DNA of 6,150 nucleotides, from assembly GCA_009923475.1 (NCBI GenBank), contig RFTM01000113.1, positions 1-6,150 of the forward strand, given 5' to 3'. The DNA is from Gammaproteobacteria bacterium. Lineage in GTDB: Bacteria > Pseudomonadota > Gammaproteobacteria > Steroidobacterales > Steroidobacteraceae. The translations under genes and the position numbers were made by a program. Every line of letters begins with the position of its first letter. Position 1 is the first letter of the stretch. This document shows positions 1 to 6,150 of this stretch, one piece after another. The notes below the pieces were generated by a model. The model made no database searches and had not been told where the DNA came from. It saw nothing but the letters and a program-made list of their open reading frames with translations.

Positions 1-255
1 GGCGAGTCCGCGCGCAGCGGCATCGTGCAGTTCCTCGGGTTCCTGGTGGTCATCTCCCTCAGCCTCGGGTTCCTCAACCTGCTGCCGATCCCGATCCTCG
101 ATGGCGGCCAGATCGTCTACCAGGCCATCGAGTGGCTGAAGGGGTCGCCGCTCACCGAGCGCATCCAGGCCATCGGGCAGAGCGTCGGCATCGCCATGCT
201 GTTGCTGCTGATGGGCCTCGCGCTCTTCAACGACGTCGCGGGGAAGCTCGGATGA
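1..255 (+). CDS. rseP: RseP family site-2 zinc metalloprotease, C-terminal end (partial at 5')
   Basis: This is the last 84 codons of an intramembrane zinc metalloprotease; the 5' part lies outside the window. In the family, RseP cleaves the anti-sigma factor RseA in the inner membrane after DegS, releasing sigma-E, and also clears remnant signal peptides. The visible part has the family's C-terminal signature: a hydrophobic segment (residues about 10-28) running into N-L-L-P-I-P-I-L-D-G-G-Q (26-37 of the visible part). The Asp of LDGG (residue 34) is the expected third zinc ligand, paired with an HExxH motif that would be upstream. A second hydrophobic segment (about 56-76) is the expected last transmembrane helix. 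The stop TGA overlaps the bamA start as ATGA, and the rseP-bamA pairing is the usual order in proteobacteria. Identification is firm; the exact paralogue is inferred from context. Confidence 0.93.
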   Translation, partial: GESARSGIVQFLGFLVVISLSLGFLNLLPIPILDGGQIVYQAIEWLKGSPLTERIQAIGQSVGIAMLLLLMGLALFNDVAGKLG

Positions 256-2699
256 CGCACATTCGCCGTGCCCTCATGCTCGTCGCCGCGACGCTCGCCA
301 CGCTCTGCGCGGTCGTGCCAGCCCGCGCGCAGGACTTCAGCGCGGAGCAGCCGTTCCGCATCGACAACATCCGGGTCGAGGGCCTGCAACGCGTCTCCGA
401 GGGCACCGTCTACAACTACCTTCCGGTCAACATCGGCGACCGGCTCACCCCGCAGCGCGTGCGCGAGGCGATCCGCGCGCTCTACGACACCGGCTTCTTC
501 CGCGACGTCGAGCTGCGCCGCGACGGCGGTACGCTGGTCGTCGCGGTGCTCGAGCGTCCCTCCATCGAGAGCTTCGAGCTCAAGGGCAACAAGGACATCA
601 AGACCGAAGACCTCACCAAGAGCCTGCGCAACGTCGGGCTTGCCACCGGCAAGACCTTCGACCGTTCGGTGCTCGAGGACGTCCGCCAGTTCCTCACCGA
701 CCAGTACTTCAGCCGCGGCAAGTACGCCGTGAAGATCGACACCACGGTCGACGACCTCCCGGACAACCGCGTGCGCGTCAAGATCGACATCAAGGAAGGC
801 AAGCGGGCGCGCATCCGTCAGATCAACATCGTCGGCAACAAGAGCTTCGACGAGGAGGAGATCCGCGAGGCCTTCGAGCTCAAGACGCCGAACTGGCTGT
901 CCTGGTATCGGCAGGACGACCGCTACTCGCGCGAGAACCTCCAGGGCGACCTCGAGAAACTGCGCTCCTTCTACATGGACCGCGGTTACGCCAACTTCGA
1001 CGTCGAGTCGACGCAGGTGGCGATCGCGCCCGAGAAGGACGACATCTTCATCACGCTCAACGTCAACGAGGGCGAGGTGTTCAAGCTGGGCGCCGTCGAT
1101 CTCGCCGGCATCTTCGTGGTGCCTGAAGAGGAGATGCGCGACCTGCTGCTCGTGAAGCCCGGCGAGACCTTCTCGAAGAAGCAGATCACGGCCACCCAGG
1201 AGCTGATGCAGAACCGGCTCGGACTCGACGGCTACGCGTTCGCCAAGGTCGACCCGGTGCCGACGCCGGACCCCAAGACCGGCAAGGTCGACCTCACCTT
1301 CTTCGTCGACCCGGGCAACCGTGTCTACGTGCGCGACGTGCTGTTCAAGGGCATCACCAAGATCGACGACGACGTGCTGCGGCGCGAGATGCGGCAGCTC
1401 GAGGGCGCGTGGCTCTCCAACTTGCTGGTGGAGCGCTCCAAGCAGCGCATCCAGCGCCTGCCCTTCATCGAGAAGGTCGAATCCGAGACCAAGCCGGTGA
1501 CCGGTTCGCCCGACCTCGTCGATGTCGAGTTCGAGATCAAGGAAGGCCCCTCCGCGCAGCTCGGCGGCGGCGTCGGCTACTCGGCCTCGCAGTCCTTCGT
1601 GCTGAACGGCAACTACGCCGACAGCAATTTCCTCGGCCGCGGCGAGCGCATCTCCGTCGACCTCAACTCGGGTCGATACTCCAAGGTCTACGGCATCTCG
1701 CACACCGACCCCTACACCAGCATCGACGGCATCGCGCGCACGGTGTCCTTCACCTACCGCGACGTGACGCAGTTCGTGTCGGCCTCCTCCGATTTCTCCT
1801 CGGAGTCGCTCGCGCTCGGCCTCGACTACGGCTATCCGCTCACCGAGTACCAGTCGCTGCGCGTCGGCGTCTCGGCGCAGCGCTCGTCGCTGATCACCGG
1901 CGAGGGCAGCGCCGAGCAGGCGCGCTCTTGGGTGCGCAACAACGGCGATTACCGCCAGCGCATCATCCCCGAGCAGGACTACGGCGGCGGCTATATCGTG
2001 CCGGGCACCGTGCTCGACACCACGCAGTTCGACACCTACGAGCTGATCCTCGGCTGGAGCTACGACTCGCGCAACCGCGCGCTGTTCGCCGACCGCGGCA
2101 TGCGCCACACGCTGTCGCTCGGTTACTCGCTGCCGGTGAGCGACGTGCAGTACTACTCGGTCAACTACGACTACCTGCAGTTCATCCCGCTGGTCGGCCG
2201 GTGGACCCTCGCGCTCGCGGCCGAGGTGGGTTTCGGCATGGACATCGGCAAGACCACGGCATCGCCGCCGTACCGCAACTATTTCGCGGGCGGTCCCGAC
2301 ACCGTGCGCGGCTACCGCGAAAGTCGTCTCGGCCCGAAGGACAGCTATGGCAACCCCTTCGGCGGCAACCTGAAGGTCACCGCGCGCGCCGAGGTCATCA
2401 TCCCCACGCCCGAGAAATGGGCGACCTCCGCGCGCGCCACGTGGTTCTACGACATCGGCAACGTGTTTTCGACCGGCAACCGCTATGCGTTCACGGGCCG
2501 GGATGGGGTGACGCCCCTCGATTACTCGTTCAGATATGGTAAATTGAAGCAGTCGACGGGCTTCGCCGTGCAATGGCTCGCGCCGCTGGGCGTGTTCCGG
2601 TTCAGCTACGCCATCCCGTTGAACGCCTACCGGGGAGACGACGTGCTGTTCCCCGACGAAGAGGAAAGGTTCCAGTTCACCATCGGCCAGGCGTTCTGA
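252..2699 (+). CDS. bamA: Outer membrane protein assembly factor BamA
   Basis: This 815-residue protein is the central subunit of the BAM complex, which folds and inserts beta-barrel proteins into the outer membrane. Residues 1-26 form a signal peptide ending A-R-A before Q27. Five POTRA domains follow, at roughly 35-104, 105-183, 186-275, 278-355 and 358-432. The 16-strand barrel fills about 433-815. The loop-6 motif V-R-G-Y is at 685-688, with Arg686 the conserved lumen-facing arginine. The C-terminal strand F-Q-F-T-I-G-Q-A-F ends in the aromatic residue typical of an outer-membrane beta-signal. Length is close to the family's usual ~800. The ATG at 252 was chosen because it gives the signal peptide and overlaps the rseP stop; an in-frame upstream ATG at 132 would add 40 Arg-rich residues lying inside rseP. 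A purine-rich stretch (GGGGAAG, about 240-246) sits in front, so translation is probably coupled to rseP. Confidence 0.97.
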   Translation: MTHIRRALMLVAATLATLCAVVPARAQDFSAEQPFRIDNIRVEGLQRVSEGTVYNYLPVNIGDRLTPQRVREAIRALYDTGFFRDVELRRDGGTLVVAVLERPSIESFELKGNKDIKTEDLTKSLRNVGLATGKTFDRSVLEDVRQFLTDQYFSRGKYAVKIDTTVDDLPDNRVRVKIDIKEGKRARIRQINIVGNKSFDEEEIREAFELKTPNWLSWYRQDDRYSRENLQGDLEKLRSFYMDRGYANFDVESTQVAIAPEKDDIFITLNVNEGEVFKLGAVDLAGIFVVPEEEMRDLLLVKPGETFSKKQITATQELMQNRLGLDGYAFAKVDPVPTPDPKTGKVDLTFFVDPGNRVYVRDVLFKGITKIDDDVLRREMRQLEGAWLSNLLVERSKQRIQRLPFIEKVESETKPVTGSPDLVDVEFEIKEGPSAQLGGGVGYSASQSFVLNGNYADSNFLGRGERISVDLNSGRYSKVYGISHTDPYTSIDGIARTVSFTYRDVTQFVSASSDFSSESLALGLDYGYPLTEYQSLRVGVSAQRSSLITGEGSAEQARSWVRNNGDYRQRIIPEQDYGGGYIVPGTVLDTTQFDTYELILGWSYDSRNRALFADRGMRHTLSLGYSLPVSDVQYYSVNYDYLQFIPLVGRWTLALAAEVGFGMDIGKTTASPPYRNYFAGGPDTVRGYRESRLGPKDSYGNPFGGNLKVTARAEVIIPTPEKWATSARATWFYDIGNVFSTGNRYAFTGRDGVTPLDYSFRYGKLKQSTGFAVQWLAPLGVFRFSYAIPLNAYRGDDVLFPDEEERFQFTIGQAF

Positions 2700-2713
2700 G
2701 CCGCTGGTCCACC

Positions 2714-2719
2714 AAGAGG
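2714..2719 (+). promoter_or_regulatory. Ribosome binding site of skp
   Basis: AAGAGG lies 11 bases before the ATG at 2731, in the 31-base gap after the bamA stop. It is a plausible Shine-Dalgarno sequence but rather far from the start. It supports the ATG that also gives a clean signal peptide. Confidence 0.5.
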
Positions 2720-2730
2720 TCCGAAAGCAG

Positions 2731-3273
2731 ATGCGCGCGTTCTCCACCAAAATCCTCCTCCCCGCGATCGCCGCCGTCGGCATGCTCCAGGCGGCCCCGG
2801 CCCAGGCCGAGATCAAGGTCGGTGTCCTCAACTTCGGTCGGCTGATCGAGGAGAGCCCGCAGGGCAAGGCGCTGTTCGAGACGCTGGGCAACGAAGCTGC
2901 CGCCAAGCGTCGCGACCTGCAGGCTGCGGCCACCTCGCTGCAGGGCAAGCGCGACAAGCTCAACAAGGACCGCGCCACCATGACGCCCGACCAGGTCGGC
3001 CGCCTCGAGAAGGAGCTGCGTGACGGCGAGCGCGACCTCGCGCGCCGCCAGTCCGAGGCGCAGGACGAGCTCAACGACCGCCGCAACGAAGAGGTCGGCA
3101 AGCTCCAGAACGACCTGCTCAACGAGGTGCGCAGCTACGCCAAGTCGCAGAGCTACGATCTCGTGCTCACCGAGGGCGTCATTTACGCCACGCAGGCGAT
3201 CGACATCACGCCGGGGGTGCTGCAGGTGCTGCAGTCGCGTCCCGCGGGGGCGGCGAAGCCCGCCACCCGCTGA
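2731..3273 (+). CDS. skp: Skp/OmpH family periplasmic chaperone
   Basis: This 180-residue protein belongs to the OmpH (Skp) family. Skp forms a trimeric, jellyfish-shaped chaperone that holds unfolded outer membrane proteins in the periplasm until BAM takes them. Residues 1-26 are a signal peptide (basic start, hydrophobic core, A-Q-A before E27). The mature N-terminus reads I-K-V-G-V-L-N-F-G-R-L, the family's first beta-strand (compare K-I-A-V-V-N-M in other members). Residues about 45-140 are highly charged (Lys/Arg/Glu/Asp/Gln) and helical, matching the long coiled-coil tentacles. The segment Y-D-L-V-L-T-E-G-V-I-Y-A (142-153) is the conserved return to the trimer body. The protein is somewhat longer than E. 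coli Skp (161), partly from an Ala/Pro-rich tail (171-180). It lies 31 bases after bamA, the usual place for this gene, and is probably co-transcribed with it. Confidence 0.93.
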   Translation: MRAFSTKILLPAIAAVGMLQAAPAQAEIKVGVLNFGRLIEESPQGKALFETLGNEAAAKRRDLQAAATSLQGKRDKLNKDRATMTPDQVGRLEKELRDGERDLARRQSEAQDELNDRRNEEVGKLQNDLLNEVRSYAKSQSYDLVLTEGVIYATQAIDITPGVLQVLQSRPAGAAKPATR

Positions 3274-3296
3274 GTCCGTCCCCGGCGGCGCGGCCG

Positions 3297-4334
3297 ATGG
3301 CGCAGCTCACGCTCGGGGAACTCGCGGTCCGGTTCGGTCTCGCGTTGCGGGGTGACCCGGACCGCCGGGTCGGCTCCGTCGCCACGCTCGAATCCGCTGC
3401 GGGCGACCAGGTCGCTTTCCTCGCCAACCCCAAACTCGTCGATCGGCTCGCCGCCTGTCGCGCGGGCGCCGTGGTGCTGAAGCCCCCGCTCGCGGCATCG
3501 TCGCCCGTCGACTGCCTGCTGGCCGACAACCCGCATGCGGCCTTCGCCCGCATCGCCGCGGTCCTCCATCCGCCCACCGCGGCGCCACCGGGCGTGCACG
3601 CCAGCGCCGTGGTCGCCGACGACGCCGTCATCGATGCGAGCGCGCATGTCGGTCCGCAGTGCGTGGTCGGGGCCAGGGCGCGCATCGGCGCGCGAGCGGT
3701 GCTCGGTCCCGGGTGCCTCGTGGGCGAAGATGCCGTGATCGCCGAAGACGTGCGGCTCGTCGCCCGCGTCACCGTGCTCGAGCGCGTCGAGATCGGGGCG
3801 CGCAGCATCCTGCATCCGGGCGCGGTGATCGGCTCCGAGGGCTTCGGCTATGCGCCGGAGGGCGCGGCCTGGGTGCATGTGCCGCAGGTCGGCACCGTGC
3901 GCATCGGCGCCGATGTCGAGATCGGCGCCAACACCACCGTCGACCGCGGGGCGCTCGGCGACACCGTCATCGGCGAGGGCGTCAAGATCGACAACCTCGT
4001 GCAGATCGGCCACAACTGCAGCATCGGCGCGCACTCCGCGCTCGCCGGCTGTGTCGGGCTCGCCGGCAGTTCGCATGTCGGCGCGCGTTGCCGCCTCGGT
4101 GGCGGCGTCGGGCTCGCCGGCCACCTGACCATCTGCGACGATGTCACCCTGACCGGGTTCACGCTGGTCACCGGCGACATCCGCGAGCCCGGCGTGTACT
4201 CGGGCGGCGTGCCCGCCGAGCCTGCCGCCGATTGGCGTCGCGTGGTCGGCCGCCTGAAGCGGCTCGATGCGCTCGCCCGGCGGGTGTCCGCGCTCGAGCG
4301 CGGCGAGGGCGCCGATGGCGGCCCGGACGCCTGA
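3297..4334 (+). CDS. lpxD: UDP-3-O-acylglucosamine N-acyltransferase LpxD
   Basis: LpxD transfers a 3-hydroxyacyl chain from acyl carrier protein to the 2-amino group of UDP-3-O-acylglucosamine, the third step of lipid A synthesis, on the cytoplasmic side. The 345-residue length fits the family (E. coli 341). The N-terminal uridine-binding domain (about 1-98) contains the conserved F-L-A-N-P-K at 41-46. Residues about 100-270 are hexapeptide repeats (pattern I-G-x-x-x-x) of a left-handed beta-helix. The catalytic base is His239 in V-Q-I-G-H-N, the same number as in E. coli. The E-P-G-V-Y-S-G-G-V-P-A-E-P segment and a basic C-terminal helix (about 310-340, ending in S-A-L-E-R) complete the fold. 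The gene starts 23 bases after skp. The sequence before the ATG is GC-rich with no strong Shine-Dalgarno, so translation may depend on ribosomes arriving from skp. Confidence 0.97.
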   Translation: MAQLTLGELAVRFGLALRGDPDRRVGSVATLESAAGDQVAFLANPKLVDRLAACRAGAVVLKPPLAASSPVDCLLADNPHAAFARIAAVLHPPTAAPPGVHASAVVADDAVIDASAHVGPQCVVGARARIGARAVLGPGCLVGEDAVIAEDVRLVARVTVLERVEIGARSILHPGAVIGSEGFGYAPEGAAWVHVPQVGTVRIGADVEIGANTTVDRGALGDTVIGEGVKIDNLVQIGHNCSIGAHSALAGCVGLAGSSHVGARCRLGGGVGLAGHLTICDDVTLTGFTLVTGDIREPGVYSGGVPAEPAADWRRVVGRLKRLDALARRVSALERGEGADGGPDA

Positions 4335-4353
4335 ACTGCACCGTCTGACCTGC

Positions 4354-4359
4354 GAGGAG
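4354..4359 (+). promoter_or_regulatory. Ribosome binding site of fabZ
   Basis: GAGGAG ends 5 bases before the GTG at 4365. It is the clearest Shine-Dalgarno sequence in the window and fixes the GTG as the fabZ start. It lies in the 30-base gap after lpxD. Confidence 0.75.
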
Positions 4360-4364
4360 CGAAC

Positions 4365-4829
4365 GTGAGCGACATCGTCACACTCGACATCAACGCGATC
4401 CTGCGGCAGCTGCCGCATCGCTATCCATTCCTGCTCGTCGACCGCGTGCTCGAGTGCCGCAAGGGCGAGAGCATCCGCGCCCTCAAGAACGTCACCTACA
4501 ACGAACCCTATTTCCCCGGCCATTTCCCGTACCGGCCGGTGATGCCGGGCGTGATCATCATCGAGGCGCTGGCGCAGGCCGCCGGCATCCTCGCCTTCGT
4601 CACGGCGGGGGTCTACCCCGACGAGAACACGCGGTTCTATTTCGTCGGCATCGACGAGGCGCGCTTCCGCCGGCCCGTGGAGCCCGGCGACCAGCTGATA
4701 TTGACGGCGACGCTGCAGCGCCAGATGCGCGGCATCTGGAAGTTCGGCGCCGTCGCTTACGTCGAGGGCGTCGAGGTGGCCTCGGCGTCGCTGATGGTCG
4801 CGCCCGAGACGGGCAAGGGGGGCGCATGA
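4365..4829 (+). CDS. fabZ: 3-hydroxyacyl-[acyl-carrier-protein] dehydratase FabZ
   Basis: FabZ removes water from 3-hydroxyacyl-ACP to give trans-2-enoyl-ACP in fatty acid elongation. It competes with LpxA and LpxD for 3-hydroxyacyl-ACP, so its place among the lpx genes links phospholipid and lipid A supply. The 154-residue protein is the usual length for this single hot-dog-fold enzyme. Key segments are [16 protein letters not shown] (12-27), then Y-F-P-G-H-F-P with catalytic His53, and [14 protein letters not shown] with catalytic Glu67. The later F-R-R-P-V-E-P-G-D (101-109) is also typical. The start is GTG, chosen for the strong Shine-Dalgarno 5 bases upstream and for the N-terminus expected of the family. 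The TGA stop overlaps the lpxA ATG by one ATGA unit. Confidence 0.97.
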   Translation: MSDIVTLDINAILRQLPHRYPFLLVDRVLECRKGESIRALKNVTYNEPYFPGHFPYRPVMPGVIIIEALAQAAGILAFVTAGVYPDENTRFYFVGIDEARFRRPVEPGDQLILTATLQRQMRGIWKFGAVAYVEGVEVASASLMVAPETGKGGA

Positions 4830-5430
4830 GCATCGACCCGCGCGCGGTGGTCGCCGAGGGTGCGCGGCTCGGCGCCGGCGTGCAGGTCGGCGCCTACGCG
4901 ATCATCGGCCCCGACGTCGAGATCGGCGAGGGCTGGGCGAACGCCTCGCTGCGCGGCAGCGCCGTCGTTGCATCGGCGACGACAACCTGTTCATGGCGTC
5001 CTCGCACGTGGCCCACGACTGCATCGTCGGCAGCCACTGCGTGTTCGCCAACCTCGCGACGCTCGCCGGGCACGTCGAGATCGGCGACCACGTCATCCTG
5101 GCGGGCTTCACCGGCGTGCACCAGTTCTGCAAGATCGGCGCGCACGCCTTCATCGCCAACAACACCGCGGTGACGCGCGACGTGCCGCCCTACATCATGG
5201 CGGTGGGCCACCCGGCCGAGCCGCACTCGGTGAACGCCACGGGCCTGTCGCGCCGCGGGTTCACGCCCGAGCAGGTGCGCAACATCAAGAACGCGTTCCG
5301 CACGCTCTACCGGTCGGACCTGCCGCTCGAGGAGGCGGTGACGCGGCTGCGCGAGGCGGCCGCCACCCAGCCGGAGATCGTCCCCTTCGTCGAGTTCATC
5401 GGCCGCTCCACGCGCAGCCTGGTGCGCTAG
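4826..5430 (+). pseudogene. lpxA: lpxA (UDP-N-acetylglucosamine acyltransferase), internal deletion with frameshift
   Basis: LpxA starts lipid A synthesis by moving a 3-hydroxyacyl chain from ACP to the 3-OH of UDP-GlcNAc. Two LpxA pieces are present in different frames. The first, from ATG 4826 (ATGA overlap with fabZ; AAGGGGGG upstream), gives 36 good LpxA residues ending V-E-I-G-E-G, then W-A-N-A-S-L-R-G-S-A-V-V. The second begins in the other frame at I-G-D-D-N-L-F-M (4972) and runs to TAG 5430. It contains H-V-A-H-D-C (catalytic His125 and His122 by E. coli numbering), L-A-G-H, V-H-Q-F-C and R-R-G-F. Against E. coli LpxA (262 residues), 69 residues between G-E-G and the I/V-G-x-D-N motif are represented by only 38 bases. 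About 169 bases are therefore missing, which is not a multiple of three. The lost part includes the positions of Asp74 and His99, which bind substrate. Read from 4826 without correction, translation stops at 5173 after 115 residues. It may be a true pseudogene or a sequence or assembly error; the flanking pieces are otherwise well conserved, which favours a recent event or an artefact. Confidence 0.85.
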
Positions 5431-5442
5431 CGCGCCGCGCGC

Positions 5443-6150
5443 ATGGCAAGCACGGCTCCCGTCATCGCGCTGGTCGCCGGCGAAGCCTCCGGCGACAACC
5501 TCGGCGCGGCGCTCATCGAGGCGCTGCGCGCGCGCCTGCCGGACGCGCGCTTCATCGGCGTCGCCGGCCCGCGCATGCGCGCCGCCGGCTGCGAGGCCAT
5601 CGCGGACTCGGGCGAGCTCGCGTTGATGGGGCTCGCCGAGATCCTGCGTCACCTGCCGCGGCTCGTCTGGCTGCGCCGGCGCGTGACCGAGCGGATCCTC
5701 GCCGCCCGGCCGGCGGTGTTCATCGGCATCGACGCGCCGGAGTTCAACCTCGGCCTCGCGGCGCGCCTCAAGGCCGGGGGCCTGCGCACCGTCCAATACG
5801 TGAGCCCTCAGGTCTGGGCGTGGCGGCAGGGCAGGGTGAAGGGCATCGGCGCCGCCTGCGACCGCATCCTCTGCCTGCTGCCCTTCGAGCCGGCGTTCTA
5901 CGCCGCGCACGGCGTCGAGGCGCGTTTCGTCGGCCATCCGCTCGCCGACCAGTTCCCCTCGCAGCCCGACCGCGCAGCGGCGCGGGCCGCGCTCGGTCTC
6001 GCGGATGCGGATACGGTGGTCGCCGTGCTGCCCGGCAGCCGCAAAGACGAGATCAAACATTTATTGCCCCGTTTTTTAGCGGCGGTTGAATTGCTGCGCT
6101 TGCAGCAGCCAGATGTGCTGGCTGTGTTGCCTGTGGCTCCCGGCATGTCC
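5443..6150 (+). CDS. lpxB: Lipid-A-disaccharide synthase LpxB, N-terminal part (partial at 3')
   Basis: LpxB joins UDP-2,3-diacylglucosamine and 2,3-diacylglucosamine-1-phosphate (lipid X) into the lipid A disaccharide, at the inner face of the inner membrane. The window holds 236 codons of an expected ~380; the reading frame is open to the edge. Family markers in order are V-A-G-E-A-S-G-D (11-18), G-V-A-G-P-R-M (39-45), L-M-G-L-A-E (61-66), G-I-D-A-P-E-F-N (95-102, with Asp97 matching the conserved aspartate), Y-V-S-P-Q-V-W-A-W-R (119-128), F-V-G-H-P-L-A-D (162-169) and L-P-G-S-R (196-200) of the GT-B nucleotide-sugar domain. The ATG at 5443 lies 12 bases after the lpxA stop and puts the start where the family begins; no clear Shine-Dalgarno precedes it. 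From about 6055 onward codon use changes sharply (TTA, TTG, TTT, GTT, GAA) although the frame and an LpxB-like sequence continue. Confidence 0.95.
   Translation, partial: MASTAPVIALVAGEASGDNLGAALIEALRARLPDARFIGVAGPRMRAAGCEAIADSGELALMGLAEILRHLPRLVWLRRRVTERILAARPAVFIGIDAPEFNLGLAARLKAGGLRTVQYVSPQVWAWRQGRVKGIGAACDRILCLLPFEPAFYAAHGVEARFVGHPLADQFPSQPDRAAARAALGLADADTVVAVLPGSRKDEIKHLLPRFLAAVELLRLQQPDVLAVLPVAPGMS

Noticed and set aside
117..3122. A 1001-codon open frame on the minus strand opposite rseP, bamA and skp
   Set aside because: It lies opposite well-identified genes, and its translation is low-complexity, rich in Arg, Ala, Val, Glu and Asp. Long antisense open frames are expected where the coding strand has very high third-position GC. 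No domain is recognisable.
3183..4523. A 446-codon minus-strand open frame opposite lpxD
   Set aside because: Same cause: it is the shadow of a GC-rich gene, with Ala/Asp/Gly/Arg-rich translation and no recognisable fold.
4993..5430. A shorter 145-residue LpxA starting at the internal ATG 4993
   Set aside because: No Shine-Dalgarno is visible before it, the ATG is the conserved Met of L-F-M, and the product would lack the N-terminal half of the helix. It is better read as the 3' part of a broken lpxA.
5424..5433. The 10-base palindrome GCGCTAGCGC across the lpxA stop
   Set aside because: It is too short for a terminator hairpin, has no loop or T-run, and lies 9 bases before lpxB in the same operon. 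It is probably chance in GC-rich sequence.
4894..6060. A 388-codon minus-strand open frame opposite lpxA and lpxB
   Set aside because: Shadow frame of the lpx genes, with no recognisable domain. It ends where the high-GC pattern ends, as expected for a composition artefact.
4860..6089. A 409-codon plus-strand open frame running through lpxA and lpxB in a third frame
   Set aside because: The translation is Arg/Ala/His-rich and resembles no family, while LpxA and LpxB are clear in the other frames.

Overview
The window is a stretch of the conserved proteobacterial outer-membrane-biogenesis locus, all on the + strand, in the order rseP (3' end) – bamA – skp/ompH – lpxD – fabZ – lpxA – lpxB (5' part). 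The gene order, the VRGY-type BamA, the Skp chaperone and the Lpx enzymes place it in a Gram-negative bacterium. Very high GC with strong G/C preference at third codon positions, together with the Lpx sequences, suggests a high-GC gammaproteobacterium (a betaproteobacterium is possible). The genus cannot be told from this sequence.

Layout: 1-255 is the C-terminal end of the site-2 protease RseP. 252-2699 is BamA, which overlaps rseP by ATGA. 2731-3273 is the periplasmic chaperone Skp. 3297-4334 is LpxD. 4365-4829 is FabZ, which has a GTG start and a strong Shine-Dalgarno sequence. 4826-5430 is a damaged lpxA that overlaps fabZ by ATGA. From 5443 to the window end is LpxB, cut by the window edge. 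Gaps between genes are 12 to 31 bases, so the whole set is probably one operon. No RNA gene, mobile element, CRISPR array or convincing terminator was found, and no gap exceeds about 31 bases.

How the genes work together: RseP is the intramembrane protease of the envelope stress response. BamA inserts beta-barrel proteins into the outer membrane, and Skp escorts unfolded barrels to it across the periplasm. FabZ supplies acyl-ACP chains. LpxA, LpxD and LpxB carry out the first, third and fifth steps of lipid A synthesis, which builds the outer leaflet that receives those barrels.

I found no new biological system. Two features do not fit an ordinary locus. First, lpxA lacks about 56 codons of its left-handed beta-helix and its two halves are in different reading frames, although the catalytic histidine region and C-terminus are intact. 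Second, the last ~100 bases of lpxB change abruptly in base composition and codon use while staying in frame. Both lie within the final 1.25 kb. They could be real (a pseudogene and a recombination tract) or errors of sequencing or assembly; raw reads would decide.
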